Source: Acanthamoeba lenticulata (taxonomy: Eukaryota; Discosea; Longamoebia; Acanthamoebidae). From it: a DNA stretch of 44,707 nucleotides. Under the pieces are notes generated by a model that had not been told where the DNA came from, made no database searches, and saw only the letters and a list, made by a program, of their open reading frames with translations. Below are positions 30,340 to 41,052 of this stretch, one piece after another (position 1 is the stretch's first letter; every line of letters begins with the position of its first letter). Both the position numbers and the translations under genes were made by a program. The stretch covers positions 1-44,707 of the forward strand of contig NAVB01000331.1 in the NCBI GenBank assembly GCA_002179805.1, read 5' to 3'.

Positions 30340-30772
30340 AACGAGAGCTGGCCCTCTGTTTCCGCCAATTCCTGCAGAGCGGCTTTTCAAACGAGTGCGT
30401 TCCTCATTTCTGTCTCTTCTGCTTCTTGTGTCTCTCTTCTCACACGCGCACACCGGCACCGCCCCCGGTGCACGAAGGAACCTGTCCTTTTGGGTGGCCG
30501 TGGAAGACTACAAGAATCTGCCACGAGAAGAACGCAAGAAGCGGGGAGAGGAGATCTACCACAAATACTGCTGCCCCGATTCATCGTCAGAGGTGGTGCA
30601 CTCCTCCGCGTGATGCTTGCGCCTGGTGCTCTGGCGCTCGTAGCTTAATGGGGGCTCCGTTGCAGATCAACATCACCAACGAACTCAGGAAGCAGCTCGG
30701 TACCGCTCTGTCGGCGGCCAACCCAGACGTGTTCAACAAGGTCCAGCATCACATCTTGAAGGAACGAACTGG
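30340..30772 (+). pseudogene. RGS-domain gene fragment with introns
   Basis: RGS domains accelerate GTP hydrolysis by G-alpha proteins. Three exon pieces close in phase: up to 30394, 30478-30592 and 30666-about 30772. Together they give a near-complete RGS core: CFRQFLQSGFSNENLSFWVA, then VEDYKNLPREERKKRGEEIY, then INITNELRKQLGTALSAANP and DVFNKVQHHILKE. Frame closure at the first junction (AAC GA/G AAC) restores the conserved F-S-N-E-N motif. The last helix of the domain is missing and no start codon or downstream exon is seen; an in-frame TAA lies just upstream. Retained introns mean it arrived as genomic DNA, not as a retrocopy. It could be the remnant of a larger gene. Confidence 0.7.
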
Positions 30773-30774
30773 AA

Positions 30775-31419
30775 CAAAGCATGGCCAACCGCCAACGTCT
30801 GCTGCATCATGCGGACGCGTTTGGCAGCGGAGCCGCCGAGAAGGTGGAAGTCCCTGTCGCTCGTGCACTCTTCCTTGAAGGGTTTCTGCCAGGCGCCCTT
30901 GAAGTGGATGGCGTTGGTGAGTACGCACGGGGTGCCTTGAGCGAGCCCGAAGGCAGGAGGTTCTTAATCTTGTCCTTGGTCTTCTGCTCGACCCACGCGT
31001 TGATGGTGTTGCGCGCTGCCTAGGTCTGGCCAAAGTCGACAGTGCGCGCCTGGGCCAGCAGCGCTTGCGTGCGGCTCGCAAAAGTGGGGGTCAAGCTGGA
31101 AGTGGTCGGCCACCCACAGGGCGTTGGCCACCGACAGTGAGGCGCCGGAGATCAGTGAGGCCATGTCGTGGTGAAGCTCCTCGTCGTCAGAGTCGGCTTT
31201 GTAGCCGATGACCCTCTTCAACTGGGCCGCAGTGTCTCCGCTGGCGCCCTGGAGCGCGAGGGCCAGCGCGGTGGCCATACTGAAGGGCGACACGAACACA
31301 TTGGCGTCGACAGAAGCTGTCTCGGCAGCACGCCTGAAGAGGGCCGCACTAAACGCCAAGCTGAGCTTACCGGCTCGCTGCGCAGCGGCGTGGTCAACTT
31401 GGCTGGTGGTATCGTCCAT
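30775..31419 (-). pseudogene. Serpin N-terminal part, frameshifted
   Basis: The ATG at 31419 opens a typical serpin N-terminus: SLAFSAALFRRA, DANVFVSPFSMATALALALQ and SVANALWVADHFQLDP. The frame then breaks: at about 31090 a one-base shift is needed to reach FASRTQALLAQARTVDFGQT, an in-frame TAG follows at 31022-31020 before AARNTINAWVEQKTKDKI, and a second shift near 30925 precedes LTNAIHFKGAWQKPFKEE. Serpin similarity ends near 30775, where the RGS fragment begins on the other strand. The lesions are in conserved positions and no intron explains them, so it is called a pseudogene. Sequencing error could explain single shifts but not the truncation. Confidence 0.78.
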
Positions 31420-31594
31420 TATTGTTGTTGTCGTTGGAAGAGAAGCGACAAGAGAGAGTTTTTTGGTGTAGGGGCGCTATCAATATTCCAGTCTGCATTG
31501 GCCCCAACCCCTGTCTCTTTCCTTTTCAGGAGCAATTTTTTTTTTATTTACGCAAGTATATTAATAAAAAAAGCGGATTGTAAATCATTTTCCT

Positions 31595-31644
31595 GCCAAT
31601 CGCATAATGCCAATATGTGCGATTGGCGCGGATTTGCTGATTGG
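31595..31644 (+). promoter_or_regulatory. Cluster of CCAAT boxes with a 10-bp inverted repeat
   Basis: GCCAATCGCA (31595-31604) and its exact complement TGCGATTGGC (31618-31627) flank another CCAAT (31610-31614); a fourth, reversed copy ATTGG lies at 31640-31644. The cluster is about 75-125 bases before the dehydrogenase ATG, in the gap that also lies upstream of the broken serpin. An NF-Y-type site is inferred. Confidence 0.5.
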
Positions 31645-31718
31645 TCATACATTTATTTTTATAGCCACGACAACATTGTGCGAAACATTCACAACGACCA
31701 CGACCCAACAACACCGCA

Positions 31719-32610
31719 ATGTCCACACACGAACAGACAAAGATCGTTCTCATCACGGGCACCAACTGCGGCGTGGGCTACGAGGCAGTCAAAGTGTTCC
31801 TGGAAGCAGATAAGCCCTACCATGTCCTCGCCGCCGCGAGGACCGCAGAAAAGGCGGAGACCGCCGTGGGGAGCATCAAGAAGGAGTGCCCTGACGCCAA
31901 GAACACCGTCGAACCGCTGGTTCTTGATGTCACCAGCGATGAGTCGATCTTGAAGGCCTTTGAGCAGGTGCAGGCGAGCCACGGGCGGGTCGACGCCCTC
32001 ATCAACAACGCCGGTATCCTTTCCCTCTTCTCCTTCTTTTCCTTCTTCTTCTTCGTTATGGCATGGTGGCGGTGATGATGATGATGTCCGGATCACAGGC
32101 GCCACGTTTGACCTCGAGTTCGTCGAGAACAAGGTCTCGCTCCGGGAGTGCTTCAACCGGGCCTACGACGTCAACGTGACGGGCGCCAACGTCACCACCT
32201 GGACCTTCATGCCCCTTCTCCTCAAGTCGGCCGACCCTCGCCTCATCTTCGTCGCCGGCCTGTCGTTCATGACGCAGGTCTACGACGGTCCCTACTTCCC
32301 GACGCCGCCCCAGCCGGCCGGCTGGCCCAAGAAGATCGACTTTGAGACCATCGGCTATCGATGCAGCAAGACGGCGCTCAACATGCTGATGCTGGACTGG
32401 CACCACAAGCTCAAGGCCGACGGCGTCAAGGTCTGGTCGGTCATGCCAGGCTTACTGGTCACGAACCTCGGCCGGAAGCCAGAGCTGATCAAGCAGATGG
32501 GAGGCGGCCATCCGCGTGAGGGCGGTGAGCTCTACAAAAAGGTTGTCGAGGGCGAGAGGGATCACCAAGTGGGCAAACTGATCGACAAGAACGGCCTTGG
32601 AGTTTTGTAA
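31719..32610 (+). CDS. Short-chain dehydrogenase/reductase
   Basis: SDR enzymes oxidise or reduce alcohols and ketones with NAD(P). Two exons, 31719-32013 and 32099-32610, join at the NNAG motif (AAC AAC GCC G/GC), giving about 268 residues, a classical SDR length. Visible motifs: the cofactor-binding IVLITGTNCGVGYEA near the N-terminus, LVLDVTSDES, LINNAG, DVNVTGANV, a serine in VAGLSFM, and YRCSK as the YxxxK catalytic pair. The stretch between the serine and tyrosine is longer than usual (VYDGPYFPTPPQPAGWPKK). WSVMPGLLVTNLG is the usual segment after the active site. The first two residues of the cofactor motif do not settle NADH versus NADPH preference. The substrate is unknown. Confidence 0.92.
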
Positions 32611-32961
32611 GTGCGGAAGAAGGATGAAGGCTGGGGTCCACTTGCTGCAGGGAGGGGCTCCACGAAGCGAAGCACCAAGCTCTCTCCATGGCGTCACGCA
32701 TTGTGTCGAATTATTCTCGTTTTACAGTAAAAAGATCATTGAAAACAGTACAATTTTATGCAGGAAAAATGCGCAGATAACAATGATTTACTCAAAATAA
32801 AATCCACCATTATGATCCCAGGGAGATAATCTTTATTTTCACCAAAGGAGATCCACCACTTCCGGGCAAAAGTTTTTTTTTTCTTCTTGCTGAAGCAAAG
32901 CGCGCTTGTGTCCAGCACCGGTCGTGTCGGTGACAACAAGTACACAACAGCTGCTACCGTA
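32611..32961. other. Gap between SDR and UBL-RING genes
   Basis: 351 bases with no supported gene. It should contain the SDR 3' UTR and the promoter of the next gene. The sequence around 32720-32880 is AT-rich with a T run at 32874-32881. A longer reading frame enters from 32887 but begins with TTG, not ATG. Confidence 0.4.
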
Positions 32962-33468
32962 ATGACGGAGGCACACGCAAACAACGCGACCACGCCGCAA
33001 GGGCTCGTGACTGTTGAGTTACGTTTCATATTTAATGAACTCACCGTGCATCGCCTCTCGCGCTTATGGTCACTCGACCCCACCATGACCGTGGACCAGC
33101 TCAAAGATAAGTTGGAGCAGCATGCTGGCTTCGGCGGCCGGATGCGCCTTATCTATCGCACTACACAGCTTTTCGATGACCACCCCTTGTCAACTTACGA
33201 CTTCAAGGATGGTGACGTAGTGTACGTGGTGTTCTTCACCTGCATTCCCTGGGACGTCCTCCACGTGCGAAGGCGTTTGTTTCAGTTGGACAAGGCGGAC
33301 GAATGTATCGTGTGCCTCGACGCTGCCGCTGACTGGTTTGTCTTACCTTGCGCGCACGACTCGTTTTGTAAAAGCTGCGTCAAGCAGCTCGATGCCTGCC
33401 CTCTCTGCCGCGGCAAGGTTAATGCCAGCTTCCCCACACACCATCCCTTCCACTCGCCCGAGGGCTAA
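32962..33468 (+). CDS. Small ubiquitin-like + RING finger protein
   Basis: Apparently intronless, 168 residues. A ubiquitin-like fold is suggested in the N-terminal half: LVTVELRFIFNELTVHRLSR, TMTVDQLKDKLEQHAGFGGR, MRLIYRTTQLFDDHPLSTYD and FKDGDVVYVVFF. The C-terminal half is a C3HC4 RING: CIVC-x11-CAH-x3-CKSC-x6-CPLC, with all eight zinc ligands present. RING domains recruit E2 enzymes, so a role as E3 ligase is likely. The ubiquitin-like part could bind the proteasome or a ubiquitin-interacting partner; that is inference. The start is the first ATG in frame (32962). Lack of introns is unusual in this window. Confidence 0.82.
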   Translation: MTEAHANNATTPQGLVTVELRFIFNELTVHRLSRLWSLDPTMTVDQLKDKLEQHAGFGGRMRLIYRTTQLFDDHPLSTYDFKDGDVVYVVFFTCIPWDVLHVRRRLFQLDKADECIVCLDAAADWFVLPCAHDSFCKSCVKQLDACPLCRGKVNASFPTHHPFHSPEG

Positions 33469-33763
33469 ATGTTGTATTTTTCATTCATTAAAACAGTATT
33501 ACAGCTTCATTCCCTTTCATATTATGAACAATCTAAAAAACAGCATTTGTATTCGTTTGTTTATTAAGAAAGCATTTTATGATCAAGGACAAGATGATTT
33601 CGGATCATTTCTCTTGCCTTTGGCTGCTCTGGAAAAAAGACAGAAGACATGCACCAACTTACCAAAAAAGGGGTGGATTAGCACATACTCCGCTGAAGAC
33701 AGTCATCACGTGCTCCTTTCTCTTGTTCTTTACTCTTCACCAGACTTTTTCTAACACAACACA

Positions 33764-34826
33764 ATGTCCACCACCAAGAGGTTCAGCTTCCTCCTTCTTG
33801 TGACACTCGTCCTCGTCACCGCCGCGAGCGTCACAGCGCAGCCAGCTGCGCCTCTGTGGCCGGCCGTGTGGTCCAGCTCCTTCTTCGAGGTTCGCGACCG
33901 CCAGCGTGAGTTTAAAATGTGTTCTTCTTCCCTAACCTTCTTGGCGTAATCGATAGACGACCCAGATCATCTTCCAGTCCAACACGACTGGCACTTTCTA
34001 CTACGACTCCACCGCCAACGCCGCCCGTACGGACCGCGCCAATGGCAACGGCGACCGCTACTGTGAGAGGTGACTCCCCATTTTAATCGTTTCAATGCAA
34101 CGTTGAAGAGATTATTAACGCAGTAACTTACCACCGTTTTTCCTAAACAGCGTGCAACCGCTGACCAACACGCCTTGCACGCACTACGTGTGGCAGGGAT
34201 ACCGCTTCCTCCACTTCCCCGCCCTCAACCAAGTGCGCCCTCCAACTATCTCCTCCACCTATCTCCCTCGTTTGGTTGCAGTGCAACGCTAATACCACTT
34301 TACCGTCCAGTGCTGCATGTGCTGCACTGAGGCCAATGGCTGCGGCATCGTCAAGCGCGATTGGCTGGTGGGCGGCACCTTCCAGGGCACCTCCGTCATT
34401 AACGGCACCAAGTCCTACTCCTGGTACCACATCAACTTGCGACTTTCCTTTCAGACAGCTGTCTAGACAGCTGTCTACAACATCATTAACAACAACCTCA
34501 TGCTCAACAGGGAGCAGGACGGCCTGCAGAAGAACCTGTGGTACCAGAGCGTCGAGAACGGCACGCCGGTGCTGCTCGACATGCAGCCCAACGACCAGCA
34601 GTACTGGGTCGGGTCGACCTTCTCCACCAACCCGATCCCGCGCTCCACGCTCCAGCCGCCGAGCATCTGCAACCCGTCGCAGACGTGCTCCTTCCTCTCC
34701 GTCTGCACCATCGCGCGCAAGCACACGCCCGAGACCCTGCCCGCCGACTTCCGCCTCCCCTTCTATTTCTCCTACTTTTTCTATCTTCATTTACCAAAAA
34801 GTCATAAAATCTTTTTGATTTTATAA
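33764..34826 (+). CDS. Secreted cysteine-rich protein (CCMCC...GCG type)
   Basis: The N-terminus is a clear signal peptide (RFSFLLLVTLVLVTAASVTAQ). Exons: 33764-33889; an exon beginning at 33957 or 33966 (both in phase) to 34069; 34151-34232; 34311-34423; and from 34511. The translation shows GTFYYDSTANAARTDRANG, a Cys-rich CCMCCTEANGCGIVKRDWLV, and GLQKNLWYQSVENGTPVLLD. The layout resembles ependymin-like luminal proteins found widely in protists; this is a resemblance, not a firm assignment. The intron 34424-34510 is required by frame (TCC TG/G GAG) and removes a TAG. The C-terminus beyond about 34765 runs into AT-rich sequence, and its last residues may not be real. Several Asn-x-Ser/Thr sites fit a secreted or lysosomal location. 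The gene converges on OTUD3 with 60 bases between the stops. Confidence 0.68.
34453..34476 (+). repeat. Tandem pair of a 12-bp perfect palindrome
   Basis: AGACAGCTGTCT occurs twice head to tail, and each copy is its own reverse complement. It lies inside the predicted intron 34424-34510 of the secreted-protein gene. Confidence 0.9.
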
Positions 34827-34886
34827 ATCTCTTTTTAATTTATCAATTTTATTAATTTATTTTTTTGAATTAAGAAAAATCAGGGC

Positions 34887-37200
34887 TCAGATGGCGAGGG
34901 TGAGGCCGAGGAGGTCGGGGACGGCGGGCGTGGCGGGGTCGCTGCTGCCGTCGGCGCCGGACGACGACGATGCAGCGGCGGCCTCGCGGGCGTCGAGCTG
35001 CTCGCCGACTTCCTTCTCGAGGCGGTTCTTCTCCTTGCGCTCCTTGTTGGTCAGCGTTCGCTTCTCCCTGCGCTCGGCAAAACACACGCGCGAATGCGTA
35101 AGCGACACACACGCGGGCGAACAACGACACACACGCGCGCGTACCGGAGGGCACGCAGGCGGTCGACGTCCGATGGCTCGGCCTTTTTCGAGGACTTGGC
35201 CGAGGCGCCGTCGGCTTCGGCCTCGTCACTGCCGCGCCGCCGTCCGCCAGCGCCGTTCGATTGTCGCGGCTGTTGTTGCTGCTGCTGCTGACGCTGGTGC
35301 CGATGGCCGCCGCCGGCTCCGGGATTGACGTAGTCGCGCCAGTCGAAGGCCTCGACCTCGTCGTCTTGCGCGGCCCCGCTGTACGCGCCGCCGCTGTAGT
35401 CATCGTAGTAAAAGTCATCGGCGGCGTCGGCGGCCGCCTTCACGACCACGTCCGAGGCCGAGGCCGACGGCAGCGGCTTCTCGGCGACGACGACGTCGGC
35501 CGCCTGCGGCGAGAAGTCGGCGACGGTTTGCGTGTGGTGCGCCGCGGCGGCGCCTTGCGGGCCGAGGAGAAGGAGCAGCTCGACGGCCTGGAAGACGTCG
35601 CCGCCCAGGTCGCGCAGCGTGGACCGCGCCACGTCAAGGCTGCAGTCCGTCGTCGCCATCACTGTGCTCTCGGCCTCGGTCGGCATCGACGTCATCGACG
35701 ACGACGATGAAGAAGACGATGACGAGGAAGACGATGAGGATGATGAAGATGAAGATGATGAGGATGATGAAGTCGAGGAAGAAGAAGAAGAAGAAGAGGC
35801 CGAGGGCTTGGTTGTGGCGGCGCGCTTTTGCTGGGCCCACTGGGCTTTCTTGGCCTTGTTCTCGAGGCGGAGCTCCTTCTTGGACTTTTTCTTGCCGGTG
35901 GCGCCCCACGTCGTCGTTGTCGTCGTCGCGCCCTCTCCGCTCGCCGCCGCCGCGTCGCCATTGTCCTCCTCCTTGCCCACGACCTTCACCCGCGCCGCCT
36001 GCTTCCGCCCCGTGTTATTCCCCTCGCGTGTGCCCTCGCGTGTGCGTGCGCGCGTGCGGCGCGTGTGTGCGGCGCGCGTGTGCGGTGGCGGCGAGGGACG
36101 AACCTCGAGCTGGACCGTTGGGACGCCGTCGTCGGGCTCGCCCACCGGCCGCACTGAAGATAACGAGGACAAGGACGACGACGGTGACGTTGAGACGTCG
36201 TCGACGATTCAAAAGATGAGATGAAGATGATGATGACGATGATGATGAAGGGAGCGCACCGCTGGCGTAGTGGTCGCCGTCGTGGTAGCTGAGGTGGATC
36301 GTCCGCCCGCCCGGAAAGTTGACTGTGGACACAGACGAGGAAGGATGATGTCAGAAAAGGGACAAGAAGAGGAACGAAATGGTGATGAAGGAGGAAGAAG
36401 GAGAAGAAGAAGGAGAAGGAGAGGAGAGGCCACACTACCGATCTCCCAGCGGGGCGAGTTGAGCTGGTGGATGGCGATGTTGACTCGGAAGAGGAGCGAC
36501 ATGGCTTGCAGCTCAATGTTGCCGCCCCACGTCTTGTCCTGCTTCATGTTGCGCAGATACTGCAAAGAAAGCTCCACTGGTGAGACCGCATTTTACGCGC
36601 CAAAAAAAAAATAGAAAAACAAAAACAAAAGATCAAGTAGAGCCACTTGAGGGGTGTATTCATACCCTGTCGAAGGGCACGTCGTCTGCATGCAGGGAAA
36701 GGATGACGATGGGGCACGTTAGGACAAGACGACAAAGAAGTTGAAGAGGGAGGAAAGAAGAGAGGGGCTGGTGGTGCCTTCTACAAAAGGCTCAAAGTCG
36801 GGCCTGTGTTCTTCGATGTAGCGGCAGACGGCGGCGCGCACAGCTGCGTGGCTCTCGGGGTGCCCATAGAGCTGGTCTGACACCGCCCTGAACAGGCAGT
36901 TGCCTGAGATGTGGCCCAACGTCAAGGAGTAGGTGTGAGCTAATGCCATTATCCCCAATGGTGGTACTTCTGTGGAGGGATGCAAGGAAGGGTGGAGAGG
37001 AAGGTCGTGCCGTCGCCAGCGATGGATTTGATGCGGAGGTTCAGGGCGCGCAGCTGGTCGGCCAGTTTGCGAAACTCGGCCTCCCACCCGGCATCGCCGT
37101 ACTTATGCACCTGCCGCCCATCCCGCTGCCGGTTGCTGCCGCGCCACTGGCCACCCTTGCCCCCGCCCCGCTCCTGCGTCTTGCCCTTCCCCTTGCCCAT
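34887..37200 (-). CDS. OTUD3: OTUD3-like OTU deubiquitinase
   Basis: OTU proteases remove ubiquitin from proteins. The start is the ATG at 37200 (MGKGKGKTQERGGGKGGQ); the stop is at 34889-34887. The catalytic OTU domain is split over several exons. The Asp-Gly-Asn-Cys nucleophile motif is formed across a probable GC-AG intron (37010-36904), giving GDG/NCLFRAVSDQLYGHPE. Then come FEPFVEG, DDVPFDRYLRNMKQDKTWGG, NIAIHQLNSPRWEIG and the catalytic histidine in HLSYHDGDHYAS. Downstream lies a UBA-like helix set (STLRDLGGDVFQAVELLLLL), long Ser and Gln runs, and a basic C-terminus ending VPDLLGLTLAI, which resembles the OTUD3 end. Two introns (about 35084-35146 and 36001-36111) are of the CG/TG-rich type seen in TAF1B. 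Some minor exon borders are not fixed. Confidence 0.88.
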
Positions 37201-37518
37201 GGTGTGTCTGTTGCTTTTTTTTTGTCTGGTGGCTTCTTCCGCGAATAAAAACCCAAAAAGAAATGAATTGAAAATCAGGACAGGAGCAAGAAGACGGTCT
37301 GAGACGTTGTAAGTACGCTGGTGGTTGTGTGCAATAAAGGCAGGTCGTTGCGGCAAAACGAACCAGCTTGGTTGTGCCCACAAGGATGGAAGAAGAAAAA
37401 ACACAAAAAGACACCAATTCTCTTCAAGGCATAAACACGTTCGGTGAAGGACTCCTTGTTCTTTTTCTTATTTTTATACGGGGGTGGACACAACAAGAAC
37501 GTTTTCTCCCGAAAGAGC
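37201..37518. promoter_or_regulatory. OTUD3 upstream region / OLA1 3' end
   Basis: 318 bases between two minus-strand genes. It should hold the OTUD3 promoter and the OLA1 3' UTR, which lies immediately after the OLA1 stop at 37519. Nothing specific was recognised. Confidence 0.35.
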
Positions 37519-39076
37519 TTACTTCTTCTTGCCAAGACCGCCACCCGTGTTGGCCTGCAGGAGGATAAAGCGTGAGCACAAACAAAAAGCCAAGTACAAG
37601 AGAAGAAGCAGTAGAATGAGGGAAGGCTGACCTTGAAGAACATGATGTCACCATCAACGACAGTGTAGTTCTTGCCCTCCTGTCGGTACTTGCCGGCAGC
37701 CTTGACGGCGCTCTCGCTGCCGTGCTCCTTGAAGTCGGCAAAGGCCATGACCTCAGCGCAGATGAATCCGTTCATGAAGTCCGTGTGGATCACGCCAGCC
37801 GCCTGCGGCGCCTTTGTTCCTTGCTGCAGGTCGCCAATCACCAGATTATTGAATTAATAATAAATAGAAATAATAAAATAAAATAAAAATTAAGAAGTAG
37901 AGGCACGCACCCTGATGGTCCAGCACTTGACCTCGTCCTCACCGCAGGTGAAGAAGTAGATGAGACGGAGGGCCGAGTAGCCAGTCTTGATGATCTTGGG
38001 GATGGCGGGGAGGGCCTTGTGGGGCTCGAGGTAGGCCTTCTGCTCCTCCTCGGACATCTCGAGGAGCTTGGACTCGAGGGCGCCCGAGAAGGGGATGATG
38101 AGCTGGCCGGCCTGCTTGGAGTCGACCCACTGCTTGATCTTGGCGAGCCAGCGGTTCTTCTTCTTGAAGTAGTCGTCCTCGGACATGTTGACCAGGTAGA
38201 CGACGGGCTTGGCCGTGATGAGCTGCAGCTCGTTGAGCCACTCGATCTCGCGCGCGTTCCAGTCGCCATAACGCACTTCCTTCTTCTCGTCGCGCAGATA
38301 GGTAAGCAGGCGCGCGACAAAGGCCAGCTCGTCCTGCTTGGCCTTGTCCTTGGCCGCACGCTTCGCCTCCTTCTCGATCTTGTCGTAGTAGGCCGTCACC
38401 ATCTCAACGTCCTTCAAGAGCAGCTCCTCCGAGATGATCTCCATGTCACTGAGTAGCGCATGAGCAAATTTATAATCGGATCCATTGTTTAAACAAAGAA
38501 GAGGACGTAGAGATGAAGTACCGAACAGGGTCGAGGGCACCCTCGACGTGGGTGATGTCACCGCTCTCGAAGATACGGACAACGTGGAAAATGCCATCCA
38601 CAGCGCGGATGTGCGAGAGGAAAGCGTTACCAAGACCCTCACCACTGGCGGCACCCTTCACGAGACCGGCAATGTCGGTGATCTGCAGTAATTGGGCGAT
38701 CAGCCAAAGGTTTGTGTTGTGCTACAAATGCAATTGGCGCAGTAACGTACAGCAAGACTGGCGGGAACCACGGAGGCGGGCTTGAAGACCTCGACCAGCC
38801 ATTCGAAGCGCTTGTCCGGGACAGGCACGCGAGCCTCATTCGGATCGATCCTGCAGGCGTTTGCATCCACAGTTAAATTTTCATTCAGAAGCAAAAATTG
38901 ATAGAAGAATCGTACGTGCAGAAGGGGTAGTTCTCAGCAGGGACCGAGAGCTTGGTAAGGGCATTGAACAGGGTCGACTTGCCCACGTTGGGGAGACCAA
39001 CGATACCCATCTTCAAATTGGCGGTGGGGCGGCCGAGGAGGGGCTTGGCCGGTGTGTCATCCTTTCCCTTCTTCAT
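37519..39076 (-). CDS. OLA1: OLA1 (YchF-type) Obg-like ATPase
   Basis: OLA1/YchF is a conserved P-loop nucleotide hydrolase that binds ribosomes and prefers ATP. The start ATG at 39076 gives [20 protein letters not shown], then the P-loop [17 protein letters not shown], and [22 protein letters not shown] across an in-phase intron. The G3-like region follows as [20 protein letters not shown], then [11 protein letters not shown] coiled helical insert ([20 protein letters not shown]) follows. The YLVNMSEDD segment stands at the guanine-specificity position and lacks NKxD, consistent with ATP use. The TGS-like end reads [32 protein letters not shown] and [20 protein letters not shown], ending GGGLGKKK. 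This matches human OLA1 almost segment for segment. Confidence 0.96.
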
Positions 39077-39254
39077 CTTATGAGCTGATCTTTAAGAATT
39101 AACGAACGATGGGAGGGAGCGAGCGGCAAATTGGCACGTCGATCACACAAGGCCAGCAAGAAGAAATCTTGCCGGTCTCCTTCTGCCAACTCAACTCCGG
39201 AAAAGGAAAAGAAGGAAATTGCGCAAGAAAAAATGCATTTTGTGTTCGGGCAGA

Positions 39255-41052
39255 TCACAAGGAGAGGCCGCCTTCCGCGGTCGTGGTGGCCACCACGCCA
39301 GAAGTAGAGGAGGCCGGGTAGTTGCTCTTGTGGATCAACAAGAGGCTCATCTGGAGAGGAAGGTAGAGGAGGGACGTAAAGAAGAGTTGTCGGGCCGACG
39401 AGGTGTCTCGCCGCACGTAAAACCGGTGCGCGTAGTAAAGCAACATCCTGTGTTCTTGTTGTTCAGCACAAGGTCGTCGAAAACGCAAAGAACGACAAGA
39501 CGACGTACATGTTGCCAAACGAGGAAGTGACGTCGAAGGCCCAGTTCGTCATGCCAGCATAGCGGGAGACGACGCCCAATGGGAGAAGCATGGCCGAGAA
39601 CGCGTACGACAGGCTCATCACCCTGAGTGCAACATCCGTGGGTGGTGGCGCGTAAGTCATCCAGGAGAAATGAATAACCTAAATAAGTAAATGAATGAAT
39701 AAATGAATAATAAAAGGATTGTCGTACAAGTCGAGGTTGGTGGTGGAGAGCATCTTGTAGCCGGCACGCGCGTAGTCCTCGCGCAGCGAAAATGAGAGCG
39801 ACAAGAAGTGCGGGATCTGCCACAGGAACAACAACCCTCCTGCAAAATGATGAAGCAAAATAAAGTCAGGATTTAGAGAATTATAATTTATTAGCAAAAA
39901 ATATCAATTAAAAAAAGATAAGGCGGACGAACCGAGAGTCCAAGCGCCCAGATCAAGCCTGCCTCGCGTGACTGCGGCCCACCCGATCATGGGCGGGATG
40001 GCGCCCACCACGGAGCCCACCTGCGTAGAACACCATTGTTAAAAATAATAAACAATAAATAAATCAATAACATAAATAATAAGCCACAAACAAAATTTAT
40101 GATATAAAGAAAAAATAAATAATGCGATAATGTAGTGCAGCTGATACCCAGGTGTTGATGGGATGCATCTGCTTGAGCGGCGTGTAGACGAGGGCGTAGA
40201 GCCCGATGTTGGCCAGCGCGAGCGCGGCCGCCGTCTTGTTGACTCGAGCCAGCAAGAGGGCCGGCCCGGCCACGCCCGTCACCAGGCCAAACATGAACGC
40301 GTGTGTGCTGCTCATGCGGCCTAAAGCGATGCCGCACACGCGCGCGCGTGCGCACAAATGGTTCAGGTACCGCACACAGGCGCATCATCATCATCATCAT
40401 CAACCAGCAACATCGACATCGTCTTCGAAATGGCGCGCACCAGAGGGCAGAGGGCGCATCGACGTGCGGACCATGTTGCCGTCGAGCCTGGCCTCGATGA
40501 TGTGGTTGAACGTGTTGGCCGAGACCACGGCCAGGCCCGTGCCCAGCGACGTCAGCGCGAACCGCTTGAGGTCAAACGTGTGGTAGGGCGCCATGGCGTA
40601 GCCGGCCATGGTGGTGACGACGACCATCGCGCCCAGCTTGATCTTGCCCAGCTCCGAGTACATGGCCAGCGTCTCCCGGATGCGCTGCAGGAACGACACG
40701 TTCTTGCGCTGCTTGGTCTGCGGGAAGGACGGGAAGACACAAGTCGAGCTGGACAGGTCGGGCGAGGCCCGTGGCCGGCTCGAGGCATCGTCAAAGCCCA
40801 GCGCAGTCGAGGCGCTGCCGCTATCGCTCTCTTCCTCGATCAAGGCGAGCACTAAAATCGGCAATTTGCAGATTTTGTACAAATATACATGAATCAGAAC
40901 GTGGTGAACAAGTAGAGAAGAGACGGGATTGGCAAGAGATCCAGCGTTGGAGGACTCTCCTCAGATGAAGAGTGACAATTGTGGAGGGAACGCACCGGGA
41001 TTGAACCGGAATGGGCGAGTAGAATAATAGACGCCGCGAAGAGTGGGCAGCA
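39255..41052 (-). CDS. COX10: COX10, heme O synthase (protoheme IX farnesyltransferase)
   Basis: COX10 attaches a farnesyl group to heme B in the mitochondrial inner membrane, making heme O for cytochrome c oxidase. The ATG at 41052 gives a likely mitochondrial presequence [19 protein letters not shown], joined in phase (CCC G/TG CTC) to the next exon. After a variable leader come [20 protein letters not shown], the prenyltransferase Asp-rich motif [77 protein letters not shown] and further membrane segments ([18 protein letters not shown]). The end reads [20 protein letters not shown], stop at 39257-39255. The intron near 40320-40440 is CG/TG-rich. Confidence 0.95.

Noticed and set aside
32887..32961. 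Extended N-terminus of the UBL-RING protein
   Set aside because: The extension begins at TTG; the first ATG in frame is 32962.
34420..34510. In-frame TAG in the secreted-protein gene caused by the duplicated palindrome
   Set aside because: An in-phase GT-AG intron (34424-34510) restores a smooth protein and removes the stop, so the gene is not called broken.
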